A DNA stretch of 41,020 bases. Origin: an uncultured Bacilli bacterium. Lineage in GTDB: Bacteria > Bacillota_I > Bacilli_A > RF39 > UBA660. This document shows positions 18,436 through 27,746 of this stretch, piece after piece. The stretch lies in contig CANQAF010000003.1 of assembly GCA_947588975.1 (NCBI GenBank), positions 1 to 41,020 on the forward strand, in the 5' to 3' direction. The position numbers and the translations under genes are program-made. How positions within the stretch are numbered: the first letter of the stretch is position 1; the number at the start of each line of letters is the position of its first letter. The notes under the pieces were generated by a model. That model saw only the letters and a program-made list of their open reading frames with translations. It did not search any database and was not told where the DNA came from.

Positions 18436-19503
18436 CTATTCTTTATGTTCAATCTGTTCTACTTCAACATCATTGATTGATTCGAAACGTTTTGTAATTT
18501 TTTCAGTTGTTGTATGAATATCTTTCACATCGCGTCCAACAGACTCAATACTTCTAGATAACTTGTCCCATCTATCTTTATAGCGTTTGAATTCTTCATC
18601 TAATAATTTTAATTCCCTATGAATAATGGATGCATAAGCGTCTCTTTCCATATTTTTCATAATGACTTGAATCGTTGTTAACGTACTAATCAAGGTGGTA
18701 GGACTTGTTAGCCATACTCTTTTTTTATAAGCATATTCAATAATATCTGTATGATATGCGGTGATTTCTGCGAATATCGCTTCTGCAGGTAAAAACAAAA
18801 TAGCTTGGTCAGAAGTAACACCTGGAATAATATATTTAGAAGCAATCGCATCAATATGCTTTTTCATATCTGCATGAAACATTTTTTCTGCTTGCTCACG
18901 CATTTCATTAGATACATTTTTATCTACCATCGTACGGTAATTTTCAAGTGGAAATTTAGAGTCAATTCCAATCAACCCTAATGGTTCTGGAGCAAATAAT
19001 GCACAATCCACAATCGTTCCATTTTCTAAACTGTATTGTAATTGGTATACTTTTGAATTATTCTCTCCAAATACATTCGCAAGAATATGTTTTAAATTTA
19101 CTTCACCGAAAATTCCTCTTGTTTTCTTATCAGTTAATACACTTTGTAATGATACAATATCACTAGATAAATGATCAATTTGTTTTTGAGCTTCATCTAT
19201 TTTGGATAGACGTTCTAATACCGAAGTAAATGTCTGATTAGTTTTTTCAAAATTTTGATCTAATCTTTCACTGACATGATCATTGATAAGACGAAGTCTG
19301 GTATCCATACGTTCAGTTAAAGCATTAAAATCATTATTTAAATTTTGAGATACATCACTTTTAAATTCACCGAGTTCTTTAATTGTAGTTGTCTCTAGTT
19401 TCCCAAGACGTTCCGTAATATTAGATTCATTGATACTCTTCATAAATGAGATAATTACAAAAATTAAAATAATTATTAATAACCCAATTATTACATACTC
19501 CAT
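18436..19503 (-). CDS. rmuC: DNA recombination protein RmuC family
   Basis: N-terminal TM, coiled coil, GIFGEVNLKHIL, IDSKFPLENY, ILFLPAEAIFAEI, LTTIQVIMKNM. Confidence 0.93.
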   Translation of the reverse strand: MEYVIIGLLIIILIFVIISFMKSINESNITERLGKLETTTIKELGEFKSDVSQNLNNDFNALTERMDTRLRLINDHVSERLDQNFEKTNQTFTSVLERLSKIDEAQKQIDHLSSDIVSLQSVLTDKKTRGIFGEVNLKHILANVFGENNSKVYQLQYSLENGTIVDCALFAPEPLGLIGIDSKFPLENYRTMVDKNVSNEMREQAEKMFHADMKKHIDAIASKYIIPGVTSDQAILFLPAEAIFAEITAYHTDIIEYAYKKRVWLTSPTTLISTLTTIQVIMKNMERDAYASIIHRELKLLDEEFKRYKDRWDKLSRSIESVGRDVKDIHTTTEKITKRFESINDVEVEQIEHKE

Positions 19504-19514
19504 AAAACATTCTC

Positions 19515-20099
19515 CTAATCCAAATCAAATTTATACATTACTAGTTTTGATAATACAAATGCAACAATAATCATACTTCCTAACTTAAATAGTACCCCAA
19601 TATCTGTAATACTATCTACAAAGGTTGTGCCAATATATCCCCAAAAATATACTAAAAATATTTTAGAAATTAATAATGCAAATAGGTATTTTGTATATTT
19701 CATATTGGAAAGCCCTGCTCCAATGTTAATAGAAAAAGCTGGCGTAAACGGAATAGAAAGTATAATCACTAAATTACTAAATTTCATATGTCCTACTTTA
19801 TCCATACATTTTTGTATGATTGGTCTTTTTGTTAACTTAGGTTCAATTTTATTTTTTAACATGCGAAATACTGCAAAACTTAAAGAGCAACCTAAAATAG
19901 TTGCAACCCAAGATAGACAAAATCCTACAACATTTCCAAACACTAGAATATTAATTGCAATAAATAAAGCAAGTGGTAATACAGGAATAATTGACTCTAA
20001 TACAATAATAAAAATTCCTGTCAACAAACTTACCATATAATTGCTGTTTTCTACAATATTTTTTAATAGTTCAATTATATTTTGAATCATTGCTTCCAT
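19515..20099 (-). CDS. VTT-domain (TVP38/DedA-type) membrane protein
   Basis: Multi-TM; SIPFTPAFSINIGAGLSNMKYTKYLFA. Confidence 0.8.
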   Translation of the reverse strand: MEAMIQNIIELLKNIVENSNYMVSLLTGIFIIVLESIIPVLPLALFIAINILVFGNVVGFCLSWVATILGCSLSFAVFRMLKNKIEPKLTKRPIIQKCMDKVGHMKFSNLVIILSIPFTPAFSINIGAGLSNMKYTKYLFALLISKIFLVYFWGYIGTTFVDSITDIGVLFKLGSMIIVAFVLSKLVMYKFDLD

Positions 20100-20150
20100 A
20101 GGGTCACCATTCTATTCTATTATAATACATTATGGACCAAATTCTCAAGA

Positions 20151-20438
20151 TTATTTCCTATTTTTCGTAAGTTGTTTTTCTTTTTTCTCTATTTTTTCTA
20201 ACATTTCGTTCACATATTGGAAATGCGCTATAGTACATGGAATCTGCCTTCTATAGATAATATATAGTAAATATTGATAAAAAATAACCATTTGTAAATT
20301 GTATGGATCCGTTAAGATTTGATATTCTTCCTTTGTAAAACCATATTTTTGATACCCTGTTAGTCGATAAAAAAACATATCATAAATTGGTGCTTCTGTA
20401 TTCCATAAAAGTATATATGTATATAATATTCTACTCAT
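20151..20438 (-). CDS. Hypothetical protein
   Basis: ATG 20438 with GGAGG RBS; MSRILYTYILLWNTEAPIYDMFF.... Confidence 0.65.
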   Translation of the reverse strand: MSRILYTYILLWNTEAPIYDMFFYRLTGYQKYGFTKEEYQILTDPYNLQMVIFYQYLLYIIYRRQIPCTIAHFQYVNEMLEKIEKKEKQLTKNRK

Positions 20439-20462
20439 AGTATCCTCCAATATACTTTATGG

Positions 20463-20616
20463 AAGATCAACTACCGGGTAAGGGTGTTTATCCTATATCA
20501 TAAACTTAATTTTATAATATTACTAGAAGCAATCTAGTACCTCTTCTAATACATTGGATTTTATGCTGGTTGTTCAACATAACGATCTTAGATCATTAAC
20601 ATTTTTAATTGATCTT
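20463..20616 (-). other. Candidate structured RNA / leader region
   Basis: 8-bp closing inverted repeat (20463-20470 with 20609-20616) enclosing a central 7-bp hairpin TACTAGA-N5-TCTAGTA (20521-20539); long noncoding gap. Confidence 0.3.
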
Positions 20617-20637
20617 TAAATAGAAAAACAAATAAAA

Positions 20638-20657
20638 AGATAGAGTATCCTCTATCT
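20638..20657 (-). terminator. Intrinsic terminator of rhodanese gene
   Basis: AGATAGAG-TATC-CTCTATCT then T-run on minus strand. Confidence 0.8.
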
Positions 20658-20946
20658 AACTATGTAATATCCATTCTTCATATCCACCAATAATATTTGT
20701 GACTTTATATCCCATTCTTGTTAAAATTTGGCATACTTTATTACTAGTTAACCCCTTTTGACAATATATATAATATCGAATATTTGGATTCAAATATTGT
20801 CCTGGTTTCGCAATTAATTTTTCATATGGAACATTAATTGCACCTTCCATATGATTATTATTATAACTTTGTACACTACGAATATCAATAATATGAATAG
20901 GGTCCCCAATATTTAACAAATCTGATATGGAAATACTAGATATCAT
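20656..20946 (-). CDS. Rhodanese-like domain protein
   Basis: IDIRSVQSYNNNHMEGAINVPYEKL, YYIYCQKGLTSNKVCQIL (catalytic Cys loop CQKGLTS), GGYEEW. Confidence 0.92.
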   Translation of the reverse strand: MISSISISDLLNIGDPIHIIDIRSVQSYNNNHMEGAINVPYEKLIAKPGQYLNPNIRYYIYCQKGLTSNKVCQILTRMGYKVTNIIGGYEEWILHS

Positions 20947-20959
20947 ATTAACCACCCTA

Positions 20960-20984
20960 ATACATTATATGCAATATAATGTAT
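20960..20984. promoter_or_regulatory. Perfect 11-bp inverted repeat upstream of rhodanese (operator or terminator stem)
   Basis: ATACATTATAT-GCA-ATATAATGTAT; contains a TATAAT hexamer on the minus strand; no T-run follows on the minus strand. Confidence 0.55.
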
Positions 20985-21002
20985 CGTTCGGATGAGATTT
21001 GA

Positions 21003-23093
21003 CTATTCATCATCGGAAAAGAAATCATCAAAGAATTGATCATCTGTCACTTCTTTTGCATCCATATCTTTTGGTTTTGCAATTTCCTTAATGATCGGTT
21101 GTGCGACTGATGTATCACTTTTTACCTGTTTTTCTGCAGCTTGTACTTCTTTTTCTTTACGTTCTTCCTCTTCTAACTCTGCTATTTTAGCATCAATACG
21201 TTTCACTAAGTCATCTACATTAAAACTATTATTTTTATTTGATGGAGAATTATTAACTGGCATATCCATGCCTGGCATCATTGGCATATTTGGAAACATT
21301 CCACCCATTGGTGAAGGCATACCTGGCATATTTGGCATTATTCCACCCTTTTCATTGAACATAGCATCCAATTTTTTTTGCCTTTTTTGATCTACAACAG
21401 CTTTTAAATCAAATATATGAACAGGTTGTTTTTCTCTTTGTGGATAACTTGCTTTCCCATAATCATGTCCCCAAAGGCCTTGTTTTACCATTTCATAATT
21501 TGGCGTTAATGTCGTTTTAAATGGCATACATCTTGTACGCAGTAAAATCATAGAGCCAAATGGCATACGTTGCAAATCACTTACAGTAACAAGTGGTGTA
21601 CTTGCAGTTTTATCATCTTTTTTAGATTTTACCTCTCCACACATTTTACTAATTTCTTCTAATGCAGCAAGTTCACTACTAATTAAATAAATTATGTTCC
21701 CGCAGTTTCCTTTAATTGTTTCTCCATTTTCTTTTCCATACACTTGATATAATTGTGCAAAGTTTTGAATAATAAATGTGAAACGAATTAAACGACTACG
21801 TGCAGCAGTAACCATTGTAGTAACATCTTTCAATGGTGGCATGTTCGCAAATTCATCCAAAATAAAGTTGGTACGATAAGATAATTTACCACCATTTTCT
21901 TGTGCTACACGAATCAAGGTTTCATAACATTGTTTTAAGAATATAGTAACTAAAGAATGGTATGTTTTCTTTTCATCTTGAATTACAATAAAAACAGCTG
22001 TTTTTTTACGACCAATTTCCTCCATGTCAAAATCACTACGTGCTAACATTTCAGATAAATTTTCTCTTGATGAAAATAATTTGATTTTTTGTTTAAATAC
22101 AGATAATATACTACCTTTTGTATCAGATGGTGCCATTAATGTACTGGAAACATTGATGTATGCAGGGGAACTTTGATCTTTATCGCTAAAGTATTCCTTC
22201 ATATAAGTTGTTCCACCAATTTTTTCTTCTCCAACTGTTGTCATTAAATTGATACTATTTAAGTTAATTTCATCTTCTTTTGCATCATCAAATAACGCCA
22301 AAGCTAACCCTGCAAAATAATCAGCTGATGTATTTTCCCAGAATGGGTCATTATTCTTTGCAGATTCATCATATATAATATTTTTCGCTAAATCGTCTAA
22401 TAATTCATTGGCTTTATCTGAATTTCCAGTTTTATATAATTTATAAGGTAATAATAGTGGATTCCAACAATTTCCGTTTTGAGGATCACGGAAATTTAAT
22501 AATACAATATTATAACCTCTTTGTCTTAATTCATTGGCATTATTTTCATAAATTTCCCCTTTTGGATCAGTAATAATCATGGATTCCCCTTTTTTAGCAA
22601 GAATCTTAACCATTGGTTGCACTAACATTTCTGTTTTACCTGATCCGGTACTACCAATTACAATATTATGATACTCTCCATCGTCTACCCATAATTCATG
22701 TCCATTATTAATAAGCGGAACGCCAGCTACATCACTTTTTTCATCTCCAGGATGAACAATTTTTAATTGTTTTTTCATTTCTTTATCTTTTGACCAATGA
22801 GAATATCCATTTTCTTTCTTTCCACTTGTACTAATACCAATTCCTTTTTCTCTTTCAAAAAAATAGGAAGATACTCCAGTGATAATTGCTATCATAAAAG
22901 CAATAAAGAATATCATTGTAGGTGCAAGATATTTTCCCGTAAATGCAGGAAATGGATTAAGTCCATGTAATGTAGAATCATTCAAAAGAGAAACAACATT
23001 AAGTACTGCAATTGCAATAAAGTATAATAACGTAATTGAAAAAATAACAAATATTACAATATCTTTTGTTTCTGCTCGAAATTTTAATTTCAT
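21003..23093 (-). CDS. VirD4/TraG-type T4SS coupling ATPase with Met/Pro-rich tail
   Basis: N-terminal TMs; GSTGSGKTEMLVQPMVKIL Walker A; FILDEFANMPPLKDV Walker B; start refined to ATG 23093 with AGGAGG. Confidence 0.93.
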   Translation of the reverse strand: MKLKFRAETKDIVIFVIFSITLLYFIAIAVLNVVSLLNDSTLHGLNPFPAFTGKYLAPTMIFFIAFMIAIITGVSSYFFEREKGIGISTSGKKENGYSHWSKDKEMKKQLKIVHPGDEKSDVAGVPLINNGHELWVDDGEYHNIVIGSTGSGKTEMLVQPMVKILAKKGESMIITDPKGEIYENNANELRQRGYNIVLLNFRDPQNGNCWNPLLLPYKLYKTGNSDKANELLDDLAKNIIYDESAKNNDPFWENTSADYFAGLALALFDDAKEDEINLNSINLMTTVGEEKIGGTTYMKEYFSDKDQSSPAYINVSSTLMAPSDTKGSILSVFKQKIKLFSSRENLSEMLARSDFDMEEIGRKKTAVFIVIQDEKKTYHSLVTIFLKQCYETLIRVAQENGGKLSYRTNFILDEFANMPPLKDVTTMVTAARSRLIRFTFIIQNFAQLYQVYGKENGETIKGNCGNIIYLISSELAALEEISKMCGEVKSKKDDKTASTPLVTVSDLQRMPFGSMILLRTRCMPFKTTLTPNYEMVKQGLWGHDYGKASYPQREKQPVHIFDLKAVVDQKRQKKLDAMFNEKGGIMPNMPGMPSPMGGMFPNMPMMPGMDMPVNNSPSNKNNSFNVDDLVKRIDAKIAELEEEERKEKEVQAAEKQVKSDTSVAQPIIKEIAKPKDMDAKEVTDDQFFDDFFSDDE

Positions 23094-23105
23094 AAACATA
23101 ACCTC

Positions 23106-23732
23106 CTATAGATTATTGCTCTTTTTCCTTTTTATGAATAACATTAATAATAAGATAAGTATTATAATAACAATTATTCCTAAAATAATCAAGCCTATAT
23201 AATTATTTTTCATATCTTTTGAAAAACGAATCTGAATTGGCTTATTTCCGCTATTTTCTTTATCAATTACCCATACATAGGTATTATTTTCGACATAGTC
23301 CGCATTATGATTTAATACTTTATGATTCGTTTTAATTTGAACCTTTACTTCATCTACAACAATATAGTCAAAAGGATTGCAGTTAAACGTATTACTTGTA
23401 GTTAGATCATAATATTCATCTGACTCTAAAAAATTATATGCAGTATAACATTGTCTCAAAATAGATGAATTTGCATAAGAAGGGATAGAATAGTCCTTAG
23501 ATAATTTAATTTTTTTTGTTTCTTTATTAAAGCTAATTTTATAATTCTCAGTTAAAGATTCATTTTCGTATTCTTCTAACGTTTGTTCAATTTGATCACT
23601 TGACCAATCATTGGCGTCAATTGTCATTGCCTCACGAAGACTATGATTATTAAAATTTAGTTCATATTTGACAGAACAACCAGTCATCAATAAAATGAGA
23701 AAACTGCACAGTACTAGATTTATTTTTTTCAT
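23106..23732 (-). CDS. Lipoprotein with C-terminal TM anchor
   Basis: Lipobox LILLMTGC; C-terminal YIGLIILGIIVIIILILLLMLFIKRKK. Confidence 0.8.
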   Translation of the reverse strand: MKKINLVLCSFLILLMTGCSVKYELNFNNHSLREAMTIDANDWSSDQIEQTLEEYENESLTENYKISFNKETKKIKLSKDYSIPSYANSSILRQCYTAYNFLESDEYYDLTTSNTFNCNPFDYIVVDEVKVQIKTNHKVLNHNADYVENNTYVWVIDKENSGNKPIQIRFSKDMKNNYIGLIILGIIVIIILILLLMLFIKRKKSNNL

Positions 23733-23740
23733 TCTCTCAC

Positions 23741-25936
23741 CTATCCTAATAAATAGACATATCCATTAAAATAATATGGATCGCCACTACTATTTGTATG
23801 GTACTTAATATAGTCTATAGTAGCTGTAAATTTGCGGTAATTTACAGTGCTCCAACTGTTACTACTCCAATTTCCGGATTTCCATCCCTCTGAAATGGTG
23901 ACAGTTCCATCTGCATTCACAGATTCAATAATAGCAACATGTCCACAATTTGGTGTACAAGAATTAATTCCCCCTGACCACGAAACAATAGCACCTGCAC
24001 GTGGTTGATTAACATCAGTTGATTTTGAAAAAATACTTCCATCCGGATTGCGGAACCATGCTTCTCCATTCCCATATGTGTTTTTTATAGAATTCATCGT
24101 AATTGTTTTCAAATGATCTGGCATATTAGAATGGTATAAAATTTCTTGAGCTCTACTTCTAGCATACCACACACATTGTCCTAAATTGCTAGCTTGTTTA
24201 TTATAAAAATTATTATTTAATAATTCATTTACATTACTATGAATTGGTGCAGAGCTTGCATATTTATTACCACTTAATAGTCCACTAGAAGCTGTTAATT
24301 TTTTAATTTGCACCCCATCAGAATAGAAAAATGATAATATTTCTTGATAATTACTTCCTTGATCTGCCATATCTGCAGCTGCAATTTGACTCATTCCACG
24401 TCCATGTCCACCCGCAGCTGATGATAAGTATTTATCAGAAATAGTTACTTCATGTGTCTCACCATTTGGTTTTTTTGAATAGGTACATGTATTACTTCCT
24501 TTACAATACCAGGAATCATATTCCGAACTAAAAATTTTCCCAGATATATCTACTAATACCTCGCCCGCTGTTGCATTAGCTGCTTCTTCTCCAAACGATT
24601 TGATATTTGGATTGAAATTCTGACGATTTGAACTACTTTCAATTGGTTTTTGGCAAGAATTTGTATCATTTAAGACAAAGGTTCTGGCAGCAACAGCTAA
24701 TGCCTTTAGAGATTCATCTGGATATTTTGAACTCATTTCTCCAGTGACAACCCCTGCTACATATTCTTCTAATGAATAAGTACCAATAATATTTTTATCT
24801 TTATCAATAACAGTAACACCTGAACATTCAGCATAACCGCCAATAATATCTGTTGAATTTTGTGCAACACCCATATAACTATTACTTTCAGAAATTATTT
24901 CTTCATATATTTGTTCTTTTGCTTCTTTTGATAAACTAGTACCTAAATCCGCACGGTAGATATCAATATATCCGCCTGTCTTTATAATTTCATCTTTATA
25001 ATGATCATGAGAAATTGTATAACAAGAATTTTCTTGTACGTACATTGAATCTATAATATAGTCCATCTCATTGATATATTGTTCAAATTTCCAATAATCT
25101 AATTTTTCTGATGATAGTAAATCATCTTCTGCTCTATCATAAAGTATGGTTGCTAATAATAAAACTGTATCATTTGAAGTCATTGTAATTGTATTAGAGC
25201 AACTATTTACAGCATTGGCATCTTCATACTCTTCTATTTTATTTACAATTTTTTGTCTAAATTGATAATAAAATTGGTATGATGGTGTAGACATACAATC
25301 TATTGTTCCCTTACACCATCCGCCAGCTTCTAAATAATTTGTTAAACTTTCTGATGTTTCATTTTCTGTGACAACACCATTTGCTAAATAATTAGCAATA
25401 TCCTTTTTTTGATTCACACTGCGTCCATTACTCATTAACAATATTGTTACTAGTAGTAAGGTAACTATTCCTCCAATTGTGCCAAAAAAAACGACATTAG
25501 ATAAAATAGGATTTTCATATATGGATGCTGACATTCCCATAAATTCTAATACTTTTTGAGCAATCGTTTTTTGAGAAAGTGCTTTTTTTGAAATCACGTC
25601 TGCAATAGGAGCAGGAACACCTGCCGCTTGTAATCCTACAGAAGCAGCTGTTTCCATTGTTTGATTTATGAGATCATTTTGTTCTTTATTTTCGATATGA
25701 TCTGTTTCTTGCGATACATTATTTGATGCTTGATTAACATTCAAATGTTGTTGGCGGTGGGATGCAATAGTATCTTTAATTCTTTTCGTTGCATCATCAG
25801 TACTATGGCTAGACAATGTTTGGCGAATATTATCTGGTCTATTAGAATGAGAAACCGGCATTTCTTCGACTTCCGGTTGCTCTTCTATTTCTATTGTCTG
25901 TTCTTCCTGTTCTAATTCATCATTATTGTCATTCAT
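23741..25936 (-). CDS. Bitopic T4SS-associated cell-wall hydrolase: SpoIID-like domain + CHAP domain
   Basis: TM FFGTIGGIVTLLLVTILLM; SpoIID-like SLEEYVAGVVTGEMSSKYPDESLKALAVAARTF and GHGRGMSQIAAADMA; CHAP-like GQCVWYARSRAQEIL...PRAGAIVSW...CGHVAIIESV. Confidence 0.88.
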   Translation of the reverse strand: MNDNNDELEQEEQTIEIEEQPEVEEMPVSHSNRPDNIRQTLSSHSTDDATKRIKDTIASHRQQHLNVNQASNNVSQETDHIENKEQNDLINQTMETAASVGLQAAGVPAPIADVISKKALSQKTIAQKVLEFMGMSASIYENPILSNVVFFGTIGGIVTLLLVTILLMSNGRSVNQKKDIANYLANGVVTENETSESLTNYLEAGGWCKGTIDCMSTPSYQFYYQFRQKIVNKIEEYEDANAVNSCSNTITMTSNDTVLLLATILYDRAEDDLLSSEKLDYWKFEQYINEMDYIIDSMYVQENSCYTISHDHYKDEIIKTGGYIDIYRADLGTSLSKEAKEQIYEEIISESNSYMGVAQNSTDIIGGYAECSGVTVIDKDKNIIGTYSLEEYVAGVVTGEMSSKYPDESLKALAVAARTFVLNDTNSCQKPIESSSNRQNFNPNIKSFGEEAANATAGEVLVDISGKIFSSEYDSWYCKGSNTCTYSKKPNGETHEVTISDKYLSSAAGGHGRGMSQIAAADMADQGSNYQEILSFFYSDGVQIKKLTASSGLLSGNKYASSAPIHSNVNELLNNNFYNKQASNLGQCVWYARSRAQEILYHSNMPDHLKTITMNSIKNTYGNGEAWFRNPDGSIFSKSTDVNQPRAGAIVSWSGGINSCTPNCGHVAIIESVNADGTVTISEGWKSGNWSSNSWSTVNYRKFTATIDYIKYHTNSSGDPYYFNGYVYLLG

Positions 25937-25961
25937 GGTACCACCACCAAACTATCTTTTT

Positions 25962-27746
25962 TTAATATCCCCCACCATTACCGAAGGAATCTAACTCTTG
26001 TTCTGTTGCAATTATACTAATTTGCATTCTTCTACTACCACACACAAAGAGTGCATCTCCTTGATTATAACGTTTTATATTTTCTTTTTCATTATCGTTT
26101 AAATCGATTAATTTTGATAAATCTTCTACTGCCTGTTTTTTAAGTCCCATCACTAAGTAGTATGATGCATTATCAAAAATTGCTTTTCCTTGTGTAATTA
26201 CACCTGGATCACTAAAATCACTTGGTTGTTGCGTAATAATGATAGTTCCAGTATTATATTTTCTTGATCTTCTTTGAATTTGAGCTAAGAAATCAGCACC
26301 GAGTGTATTATTTCCACTCAACAATACGTGCGCTTCATCCACCATTAATACTGTATTAACTCTCTTATCCAAAGTAAGCCCCCATGCATATTTCAAAATA
26401 TTAAAGAACAATGCATTTCTAATATTGGTATCTGCATTCATTAATTCACGAATATTGAATACAATAAAGTCGCTTTGTGATGCTATCGTCGTATGACCAT
26501 CGAAATAATATTTTAATTCTTTTACAATAGGGCGAATTTTTAATTCTAATTTTTCCATGATGTCTTTTTCATGTGTTGGCTCTGTCATTGAGGCTAGACG
26601 ACCTTTGATAGTCGCATATACATCTTTAAATGTTGGGTAATCTTCAGAAGTAAATTTTGTGAAATCTGATTCAAAACTAATATTAAATCTTCTATAAGTC
26701 TCTTGTACAATTTCACTAAACATATTTAATACGTCTTCTTCTATATTTGGATCATAATACTTCATAAATGCTTTAATACTTTGCAAAGTTCTAGTTAAAA
26801 CAGTATAACCTAACCCACCTTCAATTTCTTCATCATCTGCATCAATGATTACTTCTAACGGATTGACCATACCGAATTCTCCACCTTTTCCAAGATCGAT
26901 AAAGTCTCCACCATAACGTCTTGTCATCTCTTCAAACTCACCTTCAGGGTCAATGACCACTAGCTGACAATTATTACGGATGTGAGTTCTTAATAACATT
27001 TTTGCAACGGTTGTTTTACCACTACCTGATGTACCTAAGATAATCATATTTGCATTATTTCGATTATGTTCTTTTCGGATCTGATATAAAAATTGATTAA
27101 ATAGAATTACACCACCTGAGAAATCAACTCCTAATAGTGTAGATAAGCCTGGATCTTTTATGCTATCAAATATGAAGGGATACATTGCTGCTATGGTTGG
27201 AGCTGGAATTGGTGTACCAATTCGTGATTCAATATCCTGTTTTGGAAAAATTGGTAAAATTGATTTTAACACTTTTTCTTGTTCGAAACGTAATGGGAAT
27301 GCTTTCATTTCCATTGCTTCTAAATAGCTTTTTACTTGTAACTTCTTAGTGGTTAGTTCTTCTTCACTATCTGCTGTTATCATAACATGCATTTGAAAAT
27401 CATAAATTTTAGCTTGTGTTGCAGCCAATTGTGAAATAAATTGTTCCAGTGATTCATAGTCTTGACGAATTCTTTCTTGTAAAGTACGATCAGTTGCATC
27501 TTGGTGTCTTTGTTTTAAATCTGCAATTTCCTTATTTAACATTTTACTAATTACACTAAAAGGTAACGGTATATGCTTAATTACAACTTTAATCCCTGAC
27601 ATACTAGTCAATGAAGACAAATATCCAGGTTGGATATATCTAGGATAGGAAATTACTGTTAGTATAGTTGCATATTTATCACTAATTACAAATGAATTTG
27701 ATTTAAATTCAAGCCCCTTTGGAGCGATTTGACTCTTTACATCCAT
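25962..27746 (-). CDS. VirB4-type ATPase, C-terminal ATPase part
   Basis: IILGTSGSGKTTVAKMLLRTH; VVIDPEGEFEEMTRRYGG; VLMVDEAHVLLSG; QQPSDFSD. Confidence 0.93.
   Translation of the reverse strand: MDVKSQIAPKGLEFKSNSFVISDKYATILTVISYPRYIQPGYLSSLTSMSGIKVVIKHIPLPFSVISKMLNKEIADLKQRHQDATDRTLQERIRQDYESLEQFISQLAATQAKIYDFQMHVMITADSEEELTTKKLQVKSYLEAMEMKAFPLRFEQEKVLKSILPIFPKQDIESRIGTPIPAPTIAAMYPFIFDSIKDPGLSTLLGVDFSGGVILFNQFLYQIRKEHNRNNANMIILGTSGSGKTTVAKMLLRTHIRNNCQLVVIDPEGEFEEMTRRYGGDFIDLGKGGEFGMVNPLEVIIDADDEEIEGGLGYTVLTRTLQSIKAFMKYYDPNIEEDVLNMFSEIVQETYRRFNISFESDFTKFTSEDYPTFKDVYATIKGRLASMTEPTHEKDIMEKLELKIRPIVKELKYYFDGHTTIASQSDFIVFNIRELMNADTNIRNALFFNILKYAWGLTLDKRVNTVLMVDEAHVLLSGNNTLGADFLAQIQRRSRKYNTGTIIITQQPSDFSDPGVITQGKAIFDNASYYLVMGLKKQAVEDLSKLIDLNDNEKENIKRYNQGDALFVCGSRRMQISIIATEQELDSFGNGGGY

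Noticed and set aside
19627-20040. 137-aa plus-strand ORF
   Set aside because: Lies entirely antisense to the VTT membrane protein gene; no RBS or recognisable domain. The minus-strand reading is clearly coding.
20463-20616. Calling the structured gap 6S RNA
   Set aside because: The rod-like layout is suggestive, but I cannot match conserved 6S elements or a clear promoter, so only a generic candidate is reported.
22879-23202. 107-aa plus-strand ORF
   Set aside because: Antisense to virD4 and lipoprotein TM segments; low-complexity Ile/Asn composition.
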